Below, one piece after another: positions 1 through 8,043 of a stretch of 44,088 nt of DNA. The notes under the pieces are model-generated. The model made no database searches, was not told the DNA's origin, and was given only the letters and a program-made list of their open reading frames with translations. The number at the start of each line of letters is the position of its first letter. Position 1 is the stretch's first letter. The position numbers were made by a program, and so were the translations under genes. Source of the DNA: Acinetobacter sp. CFCC 10889 (GTDB lineage: Bacteria; Pseudomonadota; Gammaproteobacteria; Pseudomonadales; Moraxellaceae); contig NZ_LQXQ01000033.1 in NCBI RefSeq assembly GCF_003268395.1, forward strand, positions 1 through 44,088, written 5' to 3'.

Positions 1-334
1 ATACACCACCGTTTTTTTAAATCAGGATGAAACGGCTTATTCTACCAAGAAACTAATTTTAAGATTTACATAATACTTTGTGATCTTACTGCCCTTCATC
101 AATATTCTTTCATTGATCCAAGCACCTTGTATATTTTTACAGTTTCAGTGACTTTCTAAATGCCCGTATAAACCATTTCTAGAATTGTTTAATTTAGAGT
201 AAAAAACAAGCATTATTTCACCATAATATCGTCACATAAACCTAGATATACGCATGTTTTATCATCTTATATATATGAGTTGTTTATTTATTAGACAAAT
301 GAATTAATTATTTTATGACAATTTTCGGTCAGTT

Positions 335-354
335 TTTAACAAAATTTTGTTAAA
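335..354. repeat. Perfect 20-bp palindrome
   Basis: TTTAACAAAA is followed immediately by its reverse complement TTTTGTTAAA. The dyad is perfect, with no spacer. It could be an operator for a dimeric repressor or simply an AT-rich dyad. No adjacent gene identifies a cognate regulator. Confidence 0.45.
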
Positions 355-384
355 TAACAATAACTTTAAAAGTATTTTTTAATG

Positions 385-413
385 AAAAATGCTATGAAAT
401 CAAGCATTTTTTT
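385..413 (+). terminator. Rho-independent terminator-like hairpin
   Basis: AAAAATGCT (385-393) pairs with AGCATTTTT (403-411) around a 9-nt loop, and the T-run continues to 413. It may end a transcript entering from the left of the window. The stem has only three G/C pairs, so it is weak. Confidence 0.4.
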
Positions 414-464
414 ATAATATGCATTTTAAATATATTTTTAAATTTGCTTAATAATTGATAAAAA

Positions 465-493
465 TTGTCACTTGATGCCATTCAACTTATTGT
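465..493 (+). promoter_or_regulatory. Sigma70-like promoter for a possible small RNA
   Basis: A -35 box TTGTCA (465-470), a 17-bp spacer and a -10 box TATTGT (488-493) form a near-consensus promoter. A transcript starting near 500 would meet the hairpin at 616-640 before any start codon with a ribosome binding site. Confidence 0.35.
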
Positions 494-499
494 GTTCAT

Positions 500-640
500 T
501 ACTTTCGGGACTATCCATATCAGCCAACTTGATATATTCTATATCTCAGAATTTAGTTTTAACGAATTCGTGCGCTGTAAGTTTCTTTTTATATTTTCTT
601 ATTTTATAAGACTAGAAGTCCTCCTTTATGGAGGATTTTT
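500..640 (+). ncRNA. Candidate small RNA or attenuated leader
   Basis: This interval of about 140 nt lies between the promoter at 465-493 and the terminator-like hairpin at 616-640 and contains no supported coding sequence. A short internal hairpin (GATATA/TATATC) occurs near 531-545. It could instead be the 5' leader of the gene at 878 with an attenuator. There is no match to a known RNA family that I can name, so the call rests only on the promoter-terminator arrangement. Confidence 0.22.
616..640 (+). terminator. Rho-independent terminator or attenuator
   Basis: The stem TCCTCC (619-624) / GGAGGA (630-635) has a 5-nt loop, is extended by AAG/TTT on the outside and runs into TTTTT (636-640). 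The shape is good for intrinsic termination about 240 bp upstream of the gene at 878. Confidence 0.55.
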
Positions 641-877
641 AGTTTCTGACATCTACTATTATTGCTTTTGCACTCTTTCTTTGCTTCAGATACATATTTT
701 CATCTCGTACCCCAAAATGTCATTAAATTTTAATTTTTGTAACGAGAAAGCAACTTGTGCATTCATGCCGATGATTTCCTTGAAAAATCAACTATAATTT
801 TTAGACAACCATCAAACCAACAGTAAGCTCTGTATTAAGTCATTTATTTTAAATTAAATAGTCAAAGACGGAACGTT

Positions 878-2014
878 ATGGAAAAAATCATATACCCAGT
901 TCCATTTTATCAAGCCGCTATACTGCTATTAGGCTGTTTTAGTAGCATATATAGCTATGCTGAAAATGAAACCTCCAATACAACAACGACTGTACCCATT
1001 TATATTCCATCACCTCAGCTTGAGAGTGATTTTAATGTTTTAGAATATATCCCTAAATTATTGGATATGACACCAACTGTTTTACCTGCTCAATCAGATG
1101 AAATCACTGTTCCACCGACTCAAGATACTGAAAATGCCACATGGGTGGATCAACAACAAAAAGGCATTCGCAATTGGGCAGATCGTACAGCCACTCGCAT
1201 GAACAACTGGTTTGGTGAAACTGATCCCGATGAGCCTGCTTCTGCGACCTTACGAATTTTGCTCGATAACCGTTGGAATGAGCATGATGGTTATGAAATC
1301 AAGCCCCGTATTCGAGGCAAAATTAAACTGCCTGCCTTAGAAAATCGCTTAAGCCTTGTATTTGGTGATGACTCACTAGACAATGAAATTAATAACAATA
1401 TTGCAATTACCAATGAAAACCCAAGTGGGGATCCTGATAAATCCGTAGACAGTAAACGTATCCGAGATGACAACAGTTCCATTGCGCTGCGTTGGTCACA
1501 ACTGTCTAAACGCTTACCTTTTGATGTCGATGCTGACTTAGGTATTCGTTCTGGCGATGATATTTACGCCCGATTAAAAGCTGAAAAGGACTGGGAATTG
1601 GGGAATGATTTCACTTTTCATGCTGAACAAATTTATCGCTATGGCATCGACAGTGAAAATTATTTACGGACAAACCTAGAACTGACTCATGCTCGTCCAG
1701 ATCAGGCTTTTTTATCTAATCAGTTCTATATCACCTATGCCGATGAACAAGATGATGATTTAACTTGGGATAACCGTACCTATCGTCAGCATCAATTCTT
1801 TAAAGGTAATCGTTTTAACTACGGTATGTATACCGGTGGTTTTTATAATAATGATGATTTGCGTCTAAACAGTTGGGGACCTTTTGTGTCATGGCGTCAA
1901 CCTGTATGGCGTGAATGGTTCTATGTGCAAGGTGACCTAAACTATTTCAATGATCATCGTGAAGACAAGGGCCATTATCCAAGTGCCTTGGTACGGCTTG
2001 AGGCATTATTTTAA
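878..2014 (+). CDS. Exported protein, probably outer membrane, unknown function
   Basis: The product has 378 residues and I do not recognise a named family. The N-terminus (MEK, then a hydrophobic run to about residue 24 and a plausible signal-peptidase site after SYA at about 27-29) indicates export. A Cys at 19 preceded by LLG resembles a lipobox, but the hydrophobic residues after it make signal peptidase I more likely. The mature part begins with a Thr/Pro-rich linker. From about residue 120 it becomes a series of alternating, aromatic-rich strands typical of a beta-barrel, and the last residue is Phe, as in outer-membrane proteins. GGA lies seven bases before the ATG. The gene is monocistronic with its own terminator (2043-2070), and its neighbour htpG converges on it. 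Outer-membrane location is inferred from composition and the terminal Phe, not from a family match. Confidence 0.75.
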   Translation: MEKIIYPVPFYQAAILLLGCFSSIYSYAENETSNTTTTVPIYIPSPQLESDFNVLEYIPKLLDMTPTVLPAQSDEITVPPTQDTENATWVDQQQKGIRNWADRTATRMNNWFGETDPDEPASATLRILLDNRWNEHDGYEIKPRIRGKIKLPALENRLSLVFGDDSLDNEINNNIAITNENPSGDPDKSVDSKRIRDDNSSIALRWSQLSKRLPFDVDADLGIRSGDDIYARLKAEKDWELGNDFTFHAEQIYRYGIDSENYLRTNLELTHARPDQAFLSNQFYITYADEQDDDLTWDNRTYRQHQFFKGNRFNYGMYTGGFYNNDDLRLNSWGPFVSWRQPVWREWFYVQGDLNYFNDHREDKGHYPSALVRLEALF

Positions 2015-2042
2015 GTTTATATGGGTAAATATTTAAACAATT

Positions 2043-2070
2043 GTGGATAAGTTTAGACTTATCCACTTTT
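2043..2070 (+). terminator. Rho-independent terminator of the 878-2014 gene
   Basis: A perfect 10-bp stem GTGGATAAGT / ACTTATCCAC with loop TTAG is followed by TTTT. It starts 29 bp after the stop codon. Confidence 0.8.
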
Positions 2071-2078
2071 AAGCCCAA

Positions 2079-2104
2079 TAAAAAGCCTATCGTTACGATA
2101 GGCT
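2079..2104 (-). terminator. Rho-independent terminator of htpG
   Basis: Read on the minus strand, AGCCTATCG and CGATAGGCT form a 9-bp stem with a 3-nt loop, followed by a T-run (the A-run at 2079-2084 on the plus strand). It lies just beyond the htpG stop. Confidence 0.85.
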
Positions 2105-2124
2105 CTCCAGCAACATTTTACGAC

Positions 2125-4056
2125 TTATTTCAGCAATAAATTGTTAATACGTTTTACATATTCCGCAGGATCATCAGGTAAACCACCTTCTGCAATCACG
2201 GCTTGATCGAAAATCACATTGGCTAAATCATCAAACTGCGCTGAACTTTCCAATTTTTTCACCAAAGGATGCTCAGGGTTGATTTCAAGAATCGGTTTAG
2301 ACTCAGGCACTGCTTGCCCTGCTTGTTTCAACATACGCACCAATTGTGGTGAAAGCTCACCTTCACCTGTCACCAAACACGCAGGAGAATCAACAAGACG
2401 AGTCGTTACACGGACTTCTTTGGTTTTGGCTTTGAGTGAATCAGACAATTTATCGACCACAGGTTTAAATTGCTCTGCCGCTGCTTCAAGGGCTTTCTTC
2501 TCTTCAGCATCTTGCAAATCACCAAGATCGACTGCACCTTTTGCCACGTTTTGCATCGGTGTACCATCAAACTCATGAACAAACTCCATTGCCCATTCAT
2601 CAACACGGTCCGCCATTAACAATACTTCGATGTCTTTTTTACGGAACAATTCAAGTTGTGGTGAGTTTTTCGCTGCTGCCAAGCTGTCCGCAGTCACGTA
2701 GTAAATGGCTTTTTGCCCATCTTTCATACGTGCTTTGTAGGCTTCAAGTGAAGTTGAAACTTCATCATTGGTCGAAGTAGAGAAGCGTAAAAGTTTAAGA
2801 ATACGGTCACGGTTACCCATGTCCTCGCCCAAACCTTCCTTGATCACTGAACCAAATTCAGCATAGAAAGTTTTGAATTTCTCTTGATCCGCTGCATCTT
2901 CAGATTTTGCTAAGCCATCCAAAGTGGTCAAAACACGGCGGGTATTGCCCTCACGAATGGTTTTCACATCACGGCTTTCTTGCAATAACTCACGGCTGAC
3001 GTTGAGTGGAAGATCAGCACTGTCCACCACACCTTGTACGAAACGTAAATAATTTGGAATCAGATTATCCGCTTCATCCATGATGAATACACGTTTCACA
3101 TACAGTTTGATGCCTGCTTTGGCTTCACGCGTGAAAATATTACTCGCTGCTTTATTTGGAATATAAAGCAATTGAGTGTATTCAGTGCTGCCCTCGACAC
3201 GGTTATGTGCCCAAGCCAATGGCGCTTCAAAGTCATGGGTTAAATTCTTATAGAACTCAACATATTGCTCTTCGGTTACTTCTGATTTATTGCGTGTCCA
3301 TAAAGCACTTGCAGAGTTAATCGCTTCCCACTCATCAGTTTTCACATATTGACCGCCTTTAGGCTCTTCACCCTCAGCAACTTCTTCTTCCTGCCATACT
3401 TCTTTTTGCATTTCGATTGGCAAGCTGATGTGGTCAGAATATTTATTGATGATTTGCTTAACTTTATAAGACTCTAAATACTCAAGTGCGTCATCACGCA
3501 AATGCAAAATAATATCTGTTCCACGTGAAGCCTTATTGATTACTTCAACTTCGAAATCACCTGTACCACCACTGATCCAACGTACACCATCAGACTCAGG
3601 TTCACCCGCACGGCGTGATTCAACCGTAATTTTTTCAGCAACGATAAAGCCTGAATAGAAACCTACACCGAACTGACCAATCAATTGCGCATCAGCTTTT
3701 TGATCGCCTGACAGCTTCGACATAAAGTCTTTGGTGCCTGATTTGGCAATCGTACCGAGGTTATCAATCGCTTCTTGTTGAGTTAAGCCAATCCCATTGT
3801 CTGAAATGGTAATGGTTTTCGCATCTTTGTCTAAGCTAACACGGACATGCAGGTCAGGATCATTTTCATAATATTCAGGATGGTTAATCCCTTCAAAACG
3901 CAATTTGTCACATGCGTCTGACGCATTGGAAATCAATTCACGGAGGAAAATTTCAGGATTTGAATAAAGAGAATGGGTCACCAAATGTAAAAGTTGAGCC
4001 ACTTCCGCTTGGAAGCTATGTTTTTGCGCTGTCTGCTGTGGATTCTGTTCACTCAT
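2125..4056 (-). CDS. htpG: Molecular chaperone HtpG (bacterial Hsp90)
   Basis: This is a cytosolic homodimeric ATP-dependent chaperone of 643 residues, close to the usual length for HtpG. The N-terminal GHKL ATPase domain (about 1-230) shows the conserved E40, N44 and D47 in the [13 protein letters not shown] box, D86-x-G-x-G (DNGIGL) and the ATP-lid motif [12 protein letters not shown]. The middle domain (about 245-440) includes LNVSREXLQ-type residues after the client-binding region, and the C-terminal dimerisation domain ends in NNLLLK. The start is supported by AAGGAG seven bases upstream of the ATG. It has its own terminator at 2079-2104 and appears monocistronic. I saw no obvious CIRCE or sigma32 promoter. 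Confidence 0.98.
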   Translation of the reverse strand: MSEQNPQQTAQKHSFQAEVAQLLHLVTHSLYSNPEIFLRELISNASDACDKLRFEGINHPEYYENDPDLHVRVSLDKDAKTITISDNGIGLTQQEAIDNLGTIAKSGTKDFMSKLSGDQKADAQLIGQFGVGFYSGFIVAEKITVESRRAGEPESDGVRWISGGTGDFEVEVINKASRGTDIILHLRDDALEYLESYKVKQIINKYSDHISLPIEMQKEVWQEEEVAEGEEPKGGQYVKTDEWEAINSASALWTRNKSEVTEEQYVEFYKNLTHDFEAPLAWAHNRVEGSTEYTQLLYIPNKAASNIFTREAKAGIKLYVKRVFIMDEADNLIPNYLRFVQGVVDSADLPLNVSRELLQESRDVKTIREGNTRRVLTTLDGLAKSEDAADQEKFKTFYAEFGSVIKEGLGEDMGNRDRILKLLRFSTSTNDEVSTSLEAYKARMKDGQKAIYYVTADSLAAAKNSPQLELFRKKDIEVLLMADRVDEWAMEFVHEFDGTPMQNVAKGAVDLGDLQDAEEKKALEAAAEQFKPVVDKLSDSLKAKTKEVRVTTRLVDSPACLVTGEGELSPQLVRMLKQAGQAVPESKPILEINPEHPLVKKLESSAQFDDLANVIFDQAVIAEGGLPDDPAEYVKRINNLLLK

Positions 4057-4147
4057 AAATCACTCCTTAAATTCATAACACTTTTTTATTGAATGCTTTA
4101 GAAATGGAGTGACTTAAGAATATTTCAATAGGAAAATTAAAAAATAA

Positions 4148-4504
4148 TTAAAATGGTCCTTGCTTATAAACCCGTTCCATATATATATCGAGTTTTTGCT
4201 GACGCATTTTATACACATCAGTTAAACAAGAGACATTGTCTCGACACTGATCACGCAGTTGCAACCATTTCACTTGTTGGTCTTGGATTGCACCACGTGT
4301 ACCCATTGGTACCAAACGGCGAATAATATTGTAGGTGGTTGCCATTTTGACATCAGCATCATTTAACACTCGATGTTCACATACGGTATGTTCTGTTTGT
4401 GTTTGTGTTTGTGCATTCTCACATTTAAAACTGGCTGCATGAACATTGGAAACGAAAAACATGCCACTGAAAAACATCGTGCTATATAAAAATAATCTCA
4501 TCAT
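4148..4504 (-). CDS. Small secreted LprI/DUF1311-like protein
   Basis: The product is a 118-residue exported protein. I place the start at the ATG at 4504 (sequence MMRLFLYS) because AAAGAG lies upstream and a standard signal peptide ending near VHA-AS follows. An in-frame ATG at 4543 would add 13 charged residues and has no ribosome binding site. The mature part has four Cys in the spacing typical of the lysozyme-inhibitor LprI N-terminal (DUF1311) family: a first Cys, a second in HTVCEHRVL, a Tyr-containing helix, then QVKWLQLRDQC...C. Proteins of this family are periplasmic or lipoprotein-like and some inhibit lysozyme; the biochemical role here is an inference. A QTQTQTE repeat lies between the first two Cys. 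Confidence 0.7.
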   Translation of the reverse strand: MMRLFLYSTMFFSGMFFVSNVHAASFKCENAQTQTQTEHTVCEHRVLNDADVKMATTYNIIRRLVPMGTRGAIQDQQVKWLQLRDQCRDNVSCLTDVYKMRQQKLDIYMERVYKQGPF

Positions 4505-4621
4505 TTGACAGTGCTCTTTTTCCAATTCATGTTCAATCAGCATAAGAAAATTATCTGATTTTGAATATGATCTTTTATCCCAATCTGGTTATTTTTATAC
4601 ACTTATTTCCATTCAGACTAC

Positions 4622-4650
4622 AATAAAAAACCCCAGACGCATCTGAGGTT
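4622..4650 (-). terminator. Rho-independent terminator of ompW
   Basis: On the minus strand, ACCTCAGA and TCTGGGGT form an 8-bp stem with one G-T pair and a 4-nt loop, followed by TTTTTATT. It lies 29 bp beyond the ompW stop. Confidence 0.85.
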
Positions 4651-4678
4651 TTCACACATAATCGCTATATTCTAAAAC

Positions 4679-5269
4679 TTAGAATTTGTAGCTATAACCC
4701 AGTGTATAAACAATAGGGTCGATGTCTAAATCAAATTTACCACCACCCAACTCATCAATTAAAGTCACTTCTGGGCTAAGTTGAGCATAACGTGCATCAA
4801 AGTAAACACCCCAGTTTTTTGCATCAGCGGGTTTAAAATTCACACCAATTTGACCAGCAAAACCAAAATCTTCTTTTACATCTTTTGCTGCACCAGATTC
4901 ATCCCAAGCAACAAATGCTGTACCACCCACACCAATATAAGGTGTAAATGGTGAAGAGTTTTTAAGGTTGTATTTGAATGTTACTGTTGGTGGTAGGTGT
5001 TTAATTTTTGCAGCTTTTCCACCATCAAGTAATACATCGTGACCAATTGGTGTAGCCAATAACAATTCAGCAGAAAAATTATCATTTAAAAAATATTCTA
5101 CAGACGGTGTAAATGCCAATTCATTGTCTGCTTTAACAACACCTAATGCAGTACTTGTATCTTGTGTTGGTGAAATCAAAGAACCACCGACTTTTACCTG
5201 AAAACCAGCCTCAGCAAAAGCGACTGTTGACATCCCCATTAATGAAATAAGAGCAATTTGTTTTAACAT
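4679..5269 (-). CDS. ompW: Outer membrane protein OmpW family
   Basis: The product is a 196-residue precursor with a clear signal peptide (MLKQIALISLMGMSTVAFA, cleavage near residue 19) and an eight-stranded OmpW barrel of normal size. Family features are the N-terminal FQVKVGGSLISPT strand, the LPPTVTFKYNL segment, PYIGVGGTAF and the C-terminal DPIVYTLGYSYKF ending in Phe. OmpW forms a narrow hydrophobic channel for small hydrophobic compounds. In Acinetobacter baumannii it has been linked to iron uptake and colistin binding. The gene is monocistronic, with a terminator at 4622-4650 and a long AT-rich leader containing a promoter, a dyad over the -10 and a Fur-like site inside a nested hairpin. 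Confidence 0.93.
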   Translation of the reverse strand: MLKQIALISLMGMSTVAFAEAGFQVKVGGSLISPTQDTSTALGVVKADNELAFTPSVEYFLNDNFSAELLLATPIGHDVLLDGGKAAKIKHLPPTVTFKYNLKNSSPFTPYIGVGGTAFVAWDESGAAKDVKEDFGFAGQIGVNFKPADAKNWGVYFDARYAQLSPEVTLIDELGGGKFDLDIDPIVYTLGYSYKF

Positions 5270-5313
5270 TCTTCAACCCCAAGTAAAAAAATAATTATAT
5301 TAAATATTAAACA

Positions 5314-5347
5314 CATCAATTATATTTGATGCAAGTCTCATTTTAAA
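5314..5347 (-). promoter_or_regulatory. Predicted ompW promoter with a dyad over the -10
   Basis: On the minus strand a TTTAAA -35 (5342-5347), a 17-bp spacer and a perfect TATAAT -10 (5319-5324) precede ompW by about 50 bp. The -10 sits inside the inverted repeat CATCAA-N6-TTGATG (5314-5331), which could be an operator that blocks polymerase. Confidence 0.45.
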
Positions 5348-5502
5348 ATATTTTGTAATATTATTTTTAAGTCACTGAAAAATTAAATATTATATTTTAA
5401 TCCTTAGCAATATACTTGGTTTTAATTCTATACAGTAACTACACTTCATAATCATTTTAATAGCATTATAATGAAATTATACTATTTTAATTTTTATATT
5501 AA

Positions 5503-5567
5503 ATGATGACTTCTTTTTGAAAATAATTCTCATTTTTATAAATAAGAATAATAAAACAAGTCATCAT
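5503..5567. repeat. Nested inverted repeat containing a Fur-box-like sequence
   Basis: The outer arms ATGATGACTT (5503-5512) and AAGTCATCAT (5558-5567) are perfect. The inner arms ATTCTCATTT and AAATAAGAAT pair with one mismatch. The segment 5519-5537, read on the minus strand, matches 14 of 19 positions of the classical Fur box. It may end the permease transcript (5591-6958), be a regulatory site, or both. Confidence 0.4.
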
Positions 5568-5590
5568 ATATGCCAAGAATATATTTAAAC

Positions 5591-6958
5591 TTAAAGCACC
5601 ATTGCTGCAATCCACCCGAAGATGAGTAATGGAATATTAAAATGAATAAAGGTTGGAACAACACTGTCTTTCATGTGGTCATGTTGTCCATCCATATTTA
5701 AGCCTGATGTTGGACCTAATGTTGAATCTGAAGCTGGTGAACCCGCATCACCCAAAGCTGCGGCAGTACCAATAATGGCAATGGTTGCCATAGGGCTAAA
5801 ACCAAATTGAATACATAAAGGTACATAGATAATCGCTAAAATCGGTACTGTAGAGAATGAAGAACCAATGCCTAAAGTAATTAACAAACCAATCAAAAGC
5901 ATTAAAAATGCTGCTAAAGCCTTACTGTTACCAATCCACTCAACTGATGCTTGTACCAATGCTGGAACCTGATTAGTGGCTTCAATCACGGAAGCAAAAC
6001 CTTGCGCAGAGATCATGATAAAGCCAACCAAAGCCATCATTCGCATACCTGAAACAATGACATCATCTGCCTCATTCCATTTAAAAATGCCTGCACAACT
6101 TAAGATCGCAACACCAACTAAACCTGCCAAAATCATGGATTCTGAATATAACTGTACTGACAATGTGGCTATGATTGCAAAAAATGCCATAATCAATGTA
6201 AAAGTTGCAATCTGAGGTTTTCCATCCTGTCCCGCTTTCACGGCATCAGATATTTTCTGTGATTTATCTTCAACTTGAACATCTTGATAATGTCTTGGTT
6301 TACGATAACTGACAAATAATGCAAATAATAAACCGACAAACATGCCTAATACAGGAATTGCCATTGCCTTCGGAATTTGATCATAACTAATAGTGAAGCC
6401 ATAAGGCTTACCAAAAGTATTAATATTTTGCCCCAAAATATCATTGAGAAAAATTGCACCAAATCCAACAGGAATTAACATATACGTCGCACATAGACCA
6501 AAAGTAAGCAAACATGCAACAGCCCTACGGTCTAAATTCAAGTGGTTAAATACGCTTAGTAAAGGTGGAATGAGTACAGGAATAAATGCGATATGAACAG
6601 GAATTAAGTTTTGTGAAGAAATTGCTGCCAAAACAATGGTAAAGAAAATTACATACTTTACTGTTTTCTGAGCTGAGACATTGGCATCAGCTTTGAGCAT
6701 TTTTATCAGTTTATATGCCAACAAATCAGGTAAACCCGATTTTGCCAAAGCAACAGCAAAAGCACCTAGCACACCATAAGCCAGTGCAATTTTCGCACCG
6801 CCACCTAAACCATTATTAAAAGCTTCTAAAGTTCCTTGTAAGCCAAGCCCTGCTAAAAGTCCGCCTGTCATTGCACCAATAATTAAAGCAAAAACCACAG
6901 GCACACGAGCTAGAGATAGTCCAAACATGACTACAATAGCAGCTATAATTGCGATCAT
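5591..6958 (-). CDS. Na+/H+ antiporter family membrane permease
   Basis: The product is a 455-residue integral membrane protein with about 11-12 predicted transmembrane segments. It resembles the Na_H_antiporter/NhaC-like branch of the ion transporter superfamily. Characteristic stretches are the N-terminal hydrophobic pair with GAMTGGLLAGLG, the re-entrant region LGIGSSFSTVPILA and the DAGSPASDSTLGPTSGLNMDGQHDH segment near the C-terminus. The substrate cannot be settled from sequence: members of this group are annotated as Na+/H+ antiporters, and some relatives are amino-acid carriers. The start ATG gives a first membrane helix at residue 1. It is probably transcribed on its own, because a strong terminator (6975-7020) separates it from the upstream hydrolase gene. 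Confidence 0.85.
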   Translation of the reverse strand: MIAIIAAIVVMFGLSLARVPVVFALIIGAMTGGLLAGLGLQGTLEAFNNGLGGGAKIALAYGVLGAFAVALAKSGLPDLLAYKLIKMLKADANVSAQKTVKYVIFFTIVLAAISSQNLIPVHIAFIPVLIPPLLSVFNHLNLDRRAVACLLTFGLCATYMLIPVGFGAIFLNDILGQNINTFGKPYGFTISYDQIPKAMAIPVLGMFVGLLFALFVSYRKPRHYQDVQVEDKSQKISDAVKAGQDGKPQIATFTLIMAFFAIIATLSVQLYSESMILAGLVGVAILSCAGIFKWNEADDVIVSGMRMMALVGFIMISAQGFASVIEATNQVPALVQASVEWIGNSKALAAFLMLLIGLLITLGIGSSFSTVPILAIIYVPLCIQFGFSPMATIAIIGTAAALGDAGSPASDSTLGPTSGLNMDGQHDHMKDSVVPTFIHFNIPLLIFGWIAAMVL

Positions 6959-6974
6959 AAGATGAGATGAATAG

Positions 6975-7020
6975 AAAAAGGGGCATTTTAACAGAGAATC
7001 TGCGTAAAACTGCCCCTTTT
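6975..7020 (-). terminator. Terminator after the alpha/beta hydrolase gene
   Basis: AAAAGGGGCA-TTTTA pairs with TAAAA-C-TGCCCCTTTT around a short loop. On the minus strand it ends in a T-run, just after the stop codon at 7053 and before the permease start. The stem is symmetrical enough to act in both directions. Confidence 0.8.
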
Positions 7021-7052
7021 ATCGAGTTATTATTCAACTTATTTTTACAATA

Positions 7053-7925
7053 TTACTTGTGCTTTTTATTCGCAAATGCAGCAATATAACCTGCAATTTC
7101 TTGTGGACGACTTAATACCGCCCAATGGTTTGCATCTACTTCTACCCGTTCAAAATCTGTCACCCATTTTGGCATTTCATCGATTAATTCAGGGCTGACA
7201 AATTTATCTCGCTTTAGCACCACAGCTTGTACAGGACATACTGCATGACGCTGACGTGGCTTGATCAGACGTGGCGCAAAGTTGGCACGATACAACGCTA
7301 TCCCATGCTCACCATCTTTGGAAATATTTTGATTCAGTGGCAAACCTTTGGTTTTTTCCATTTGGCTGAGTAGCATACCCCAACGTTCTGGATTAAAGAA
7401 ATGCCAAACGGTTGGTGCAAGGATTGGGAGTTGGAATGCCACAATGTACCAAGACTTAATCAATTGTTTAAAGAATTTTGACTTTTGATTGGCAAATTGA
7501 TCTCGCATCCAAAATGCTGCATGATCCAAACAAGGTCCAGAAATAGTGGTATAAGATAAAATTCGGTCTTTAAATTTTGTTTCAGTGACAGATTCCCATG
7601 TCTGAATTGAACCCCAATCATGTGCTGCCAAGTGAAAAGTACGATTCGGCAGCAGTGCATTCACCACACATTCCAAGTCCAAAGACAAACGGGGTAAAGC
7701 ATAATCACGGATGCGTTTGGCAACTGAAGACTGCCCTGCACCACGCACATCATAGGTCACAATGTAAAATTCTGTGACCAACTGTTCAATAATCGGCTCC
7801 CATACTTCTTGATTATCTGGATAGCCATGTACCAAAACCAATGCAGGGTTTTCAGGCTTACCCCATGTTTTTGCAAAAAGTTTTTGTTGGTCTTGCGTTG
7901 AAACCCAATGAGTTTGTGCTTGCAT
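7053..7925 (-). CDS. Alpha/beta hydrolase, epoxide-hydrolase-like
   Basis: The product is a 290-residue cytosolic alpha/beta-hydrolase. The ATG at 7925 is chosen because AAAAAAGG lies a few bases upstream; a TTG 36 bp earlier is open but lacks this. Visible motifs are HGYPDN at 33-38 (the HGxP oxyanion motif), RGAGQSS at 61-67, HDWGS with Asp103 at the nucleophile elbow, and ANHWAV near the C-terminus supplying the catalytic His. An Asp nucleophile with HGxP is characteristic of epoxide hydrolases and haloalkane dehalogenases rather than Ser esterases. The substrate is unknown. It is divergent from the DUF4442 gene at 8044, with about 118 bp between them, and has its own terminator. Confidence 0.85.
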   Translation of the reverse strand: MQAQTHWVSTQDQQKLFAKTWGKPENPALVLVHGYPDNQEVWEPIIEQLVTEFYIVTYDVRGAGQSSVAKRIRDYALPRLSLDLECVVNALLPNRTFHLAAHDWGSIQTWESVTETKFKDRILSYTTISGPCLDHAAFWMRDQFANQKSKFFKQLIKSWYIVAFQLPILAPTVWHFFNPERWGMLLSQMEKTKGLPLNQNISKDGEHGIALYRANFAPRLIKPRQRHAVCPVQAVVLKRDKFVSPELIDEMPKWVTDFERVEVDANHWAVLSRPQEIAGYIAAFANKKHK

Positions 7926-8043
7926 TTGAATACCTTTTTTGTTTTCACATTGACTTTGCAATGACTGTACTGCGTATTTTGATCAATGTCACATCACAAT
8001 TGATTATTTATTATGGGCTAAAAATATCGAACTAGAATTGACC

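Larger units (their letters stand above)
1..877. other. AT-rich intergenic region, no convincing protein gene
   Basis: This is a very AT-rich stretch before the first real gene. It contains a perfect 20-bp palindrome (335-354), two hairpins followed by T-runs (385-413 and 616-640), and a sigma70-like promoter at 465-493. The only open frame of any size (465-797, TTG start) has no ribosome binding site, reads through the 616-640 hairpin and has an odd composition rich in Phe, Tyr and Ile, so it is not called a gene. The gene to the left of the window is not visible. Confidence 0.6.
5270..5590. other. AT-rich ompW upstream region
   Basis: This 321-bp non-coding interval lies between ompW and the upstream permease gene, both on the minus strand. 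It holds the ompW promoter and dyad (5314-5347) and a nested inverted repeat (5503-5567) close to the permease stop. No open frame with a ribosome binding site is visible. Confidence 0.6.

Noticed and set aside
465..797. 110-codon plus-strand open frame
   Set aside because: TTG start without a ribosome binding site; it contains a promoter-like sequence and a terminator hairpin and has a composition typical of translated AT-rich non-coding DNA.
5314..5331. FNR/CRP-type site upstream of ompW
   Set aside because: The half-sites are ATCAA...TTGAT, the reverse of the FNR order TTGAT...ATCAA, and the spacing also differs.
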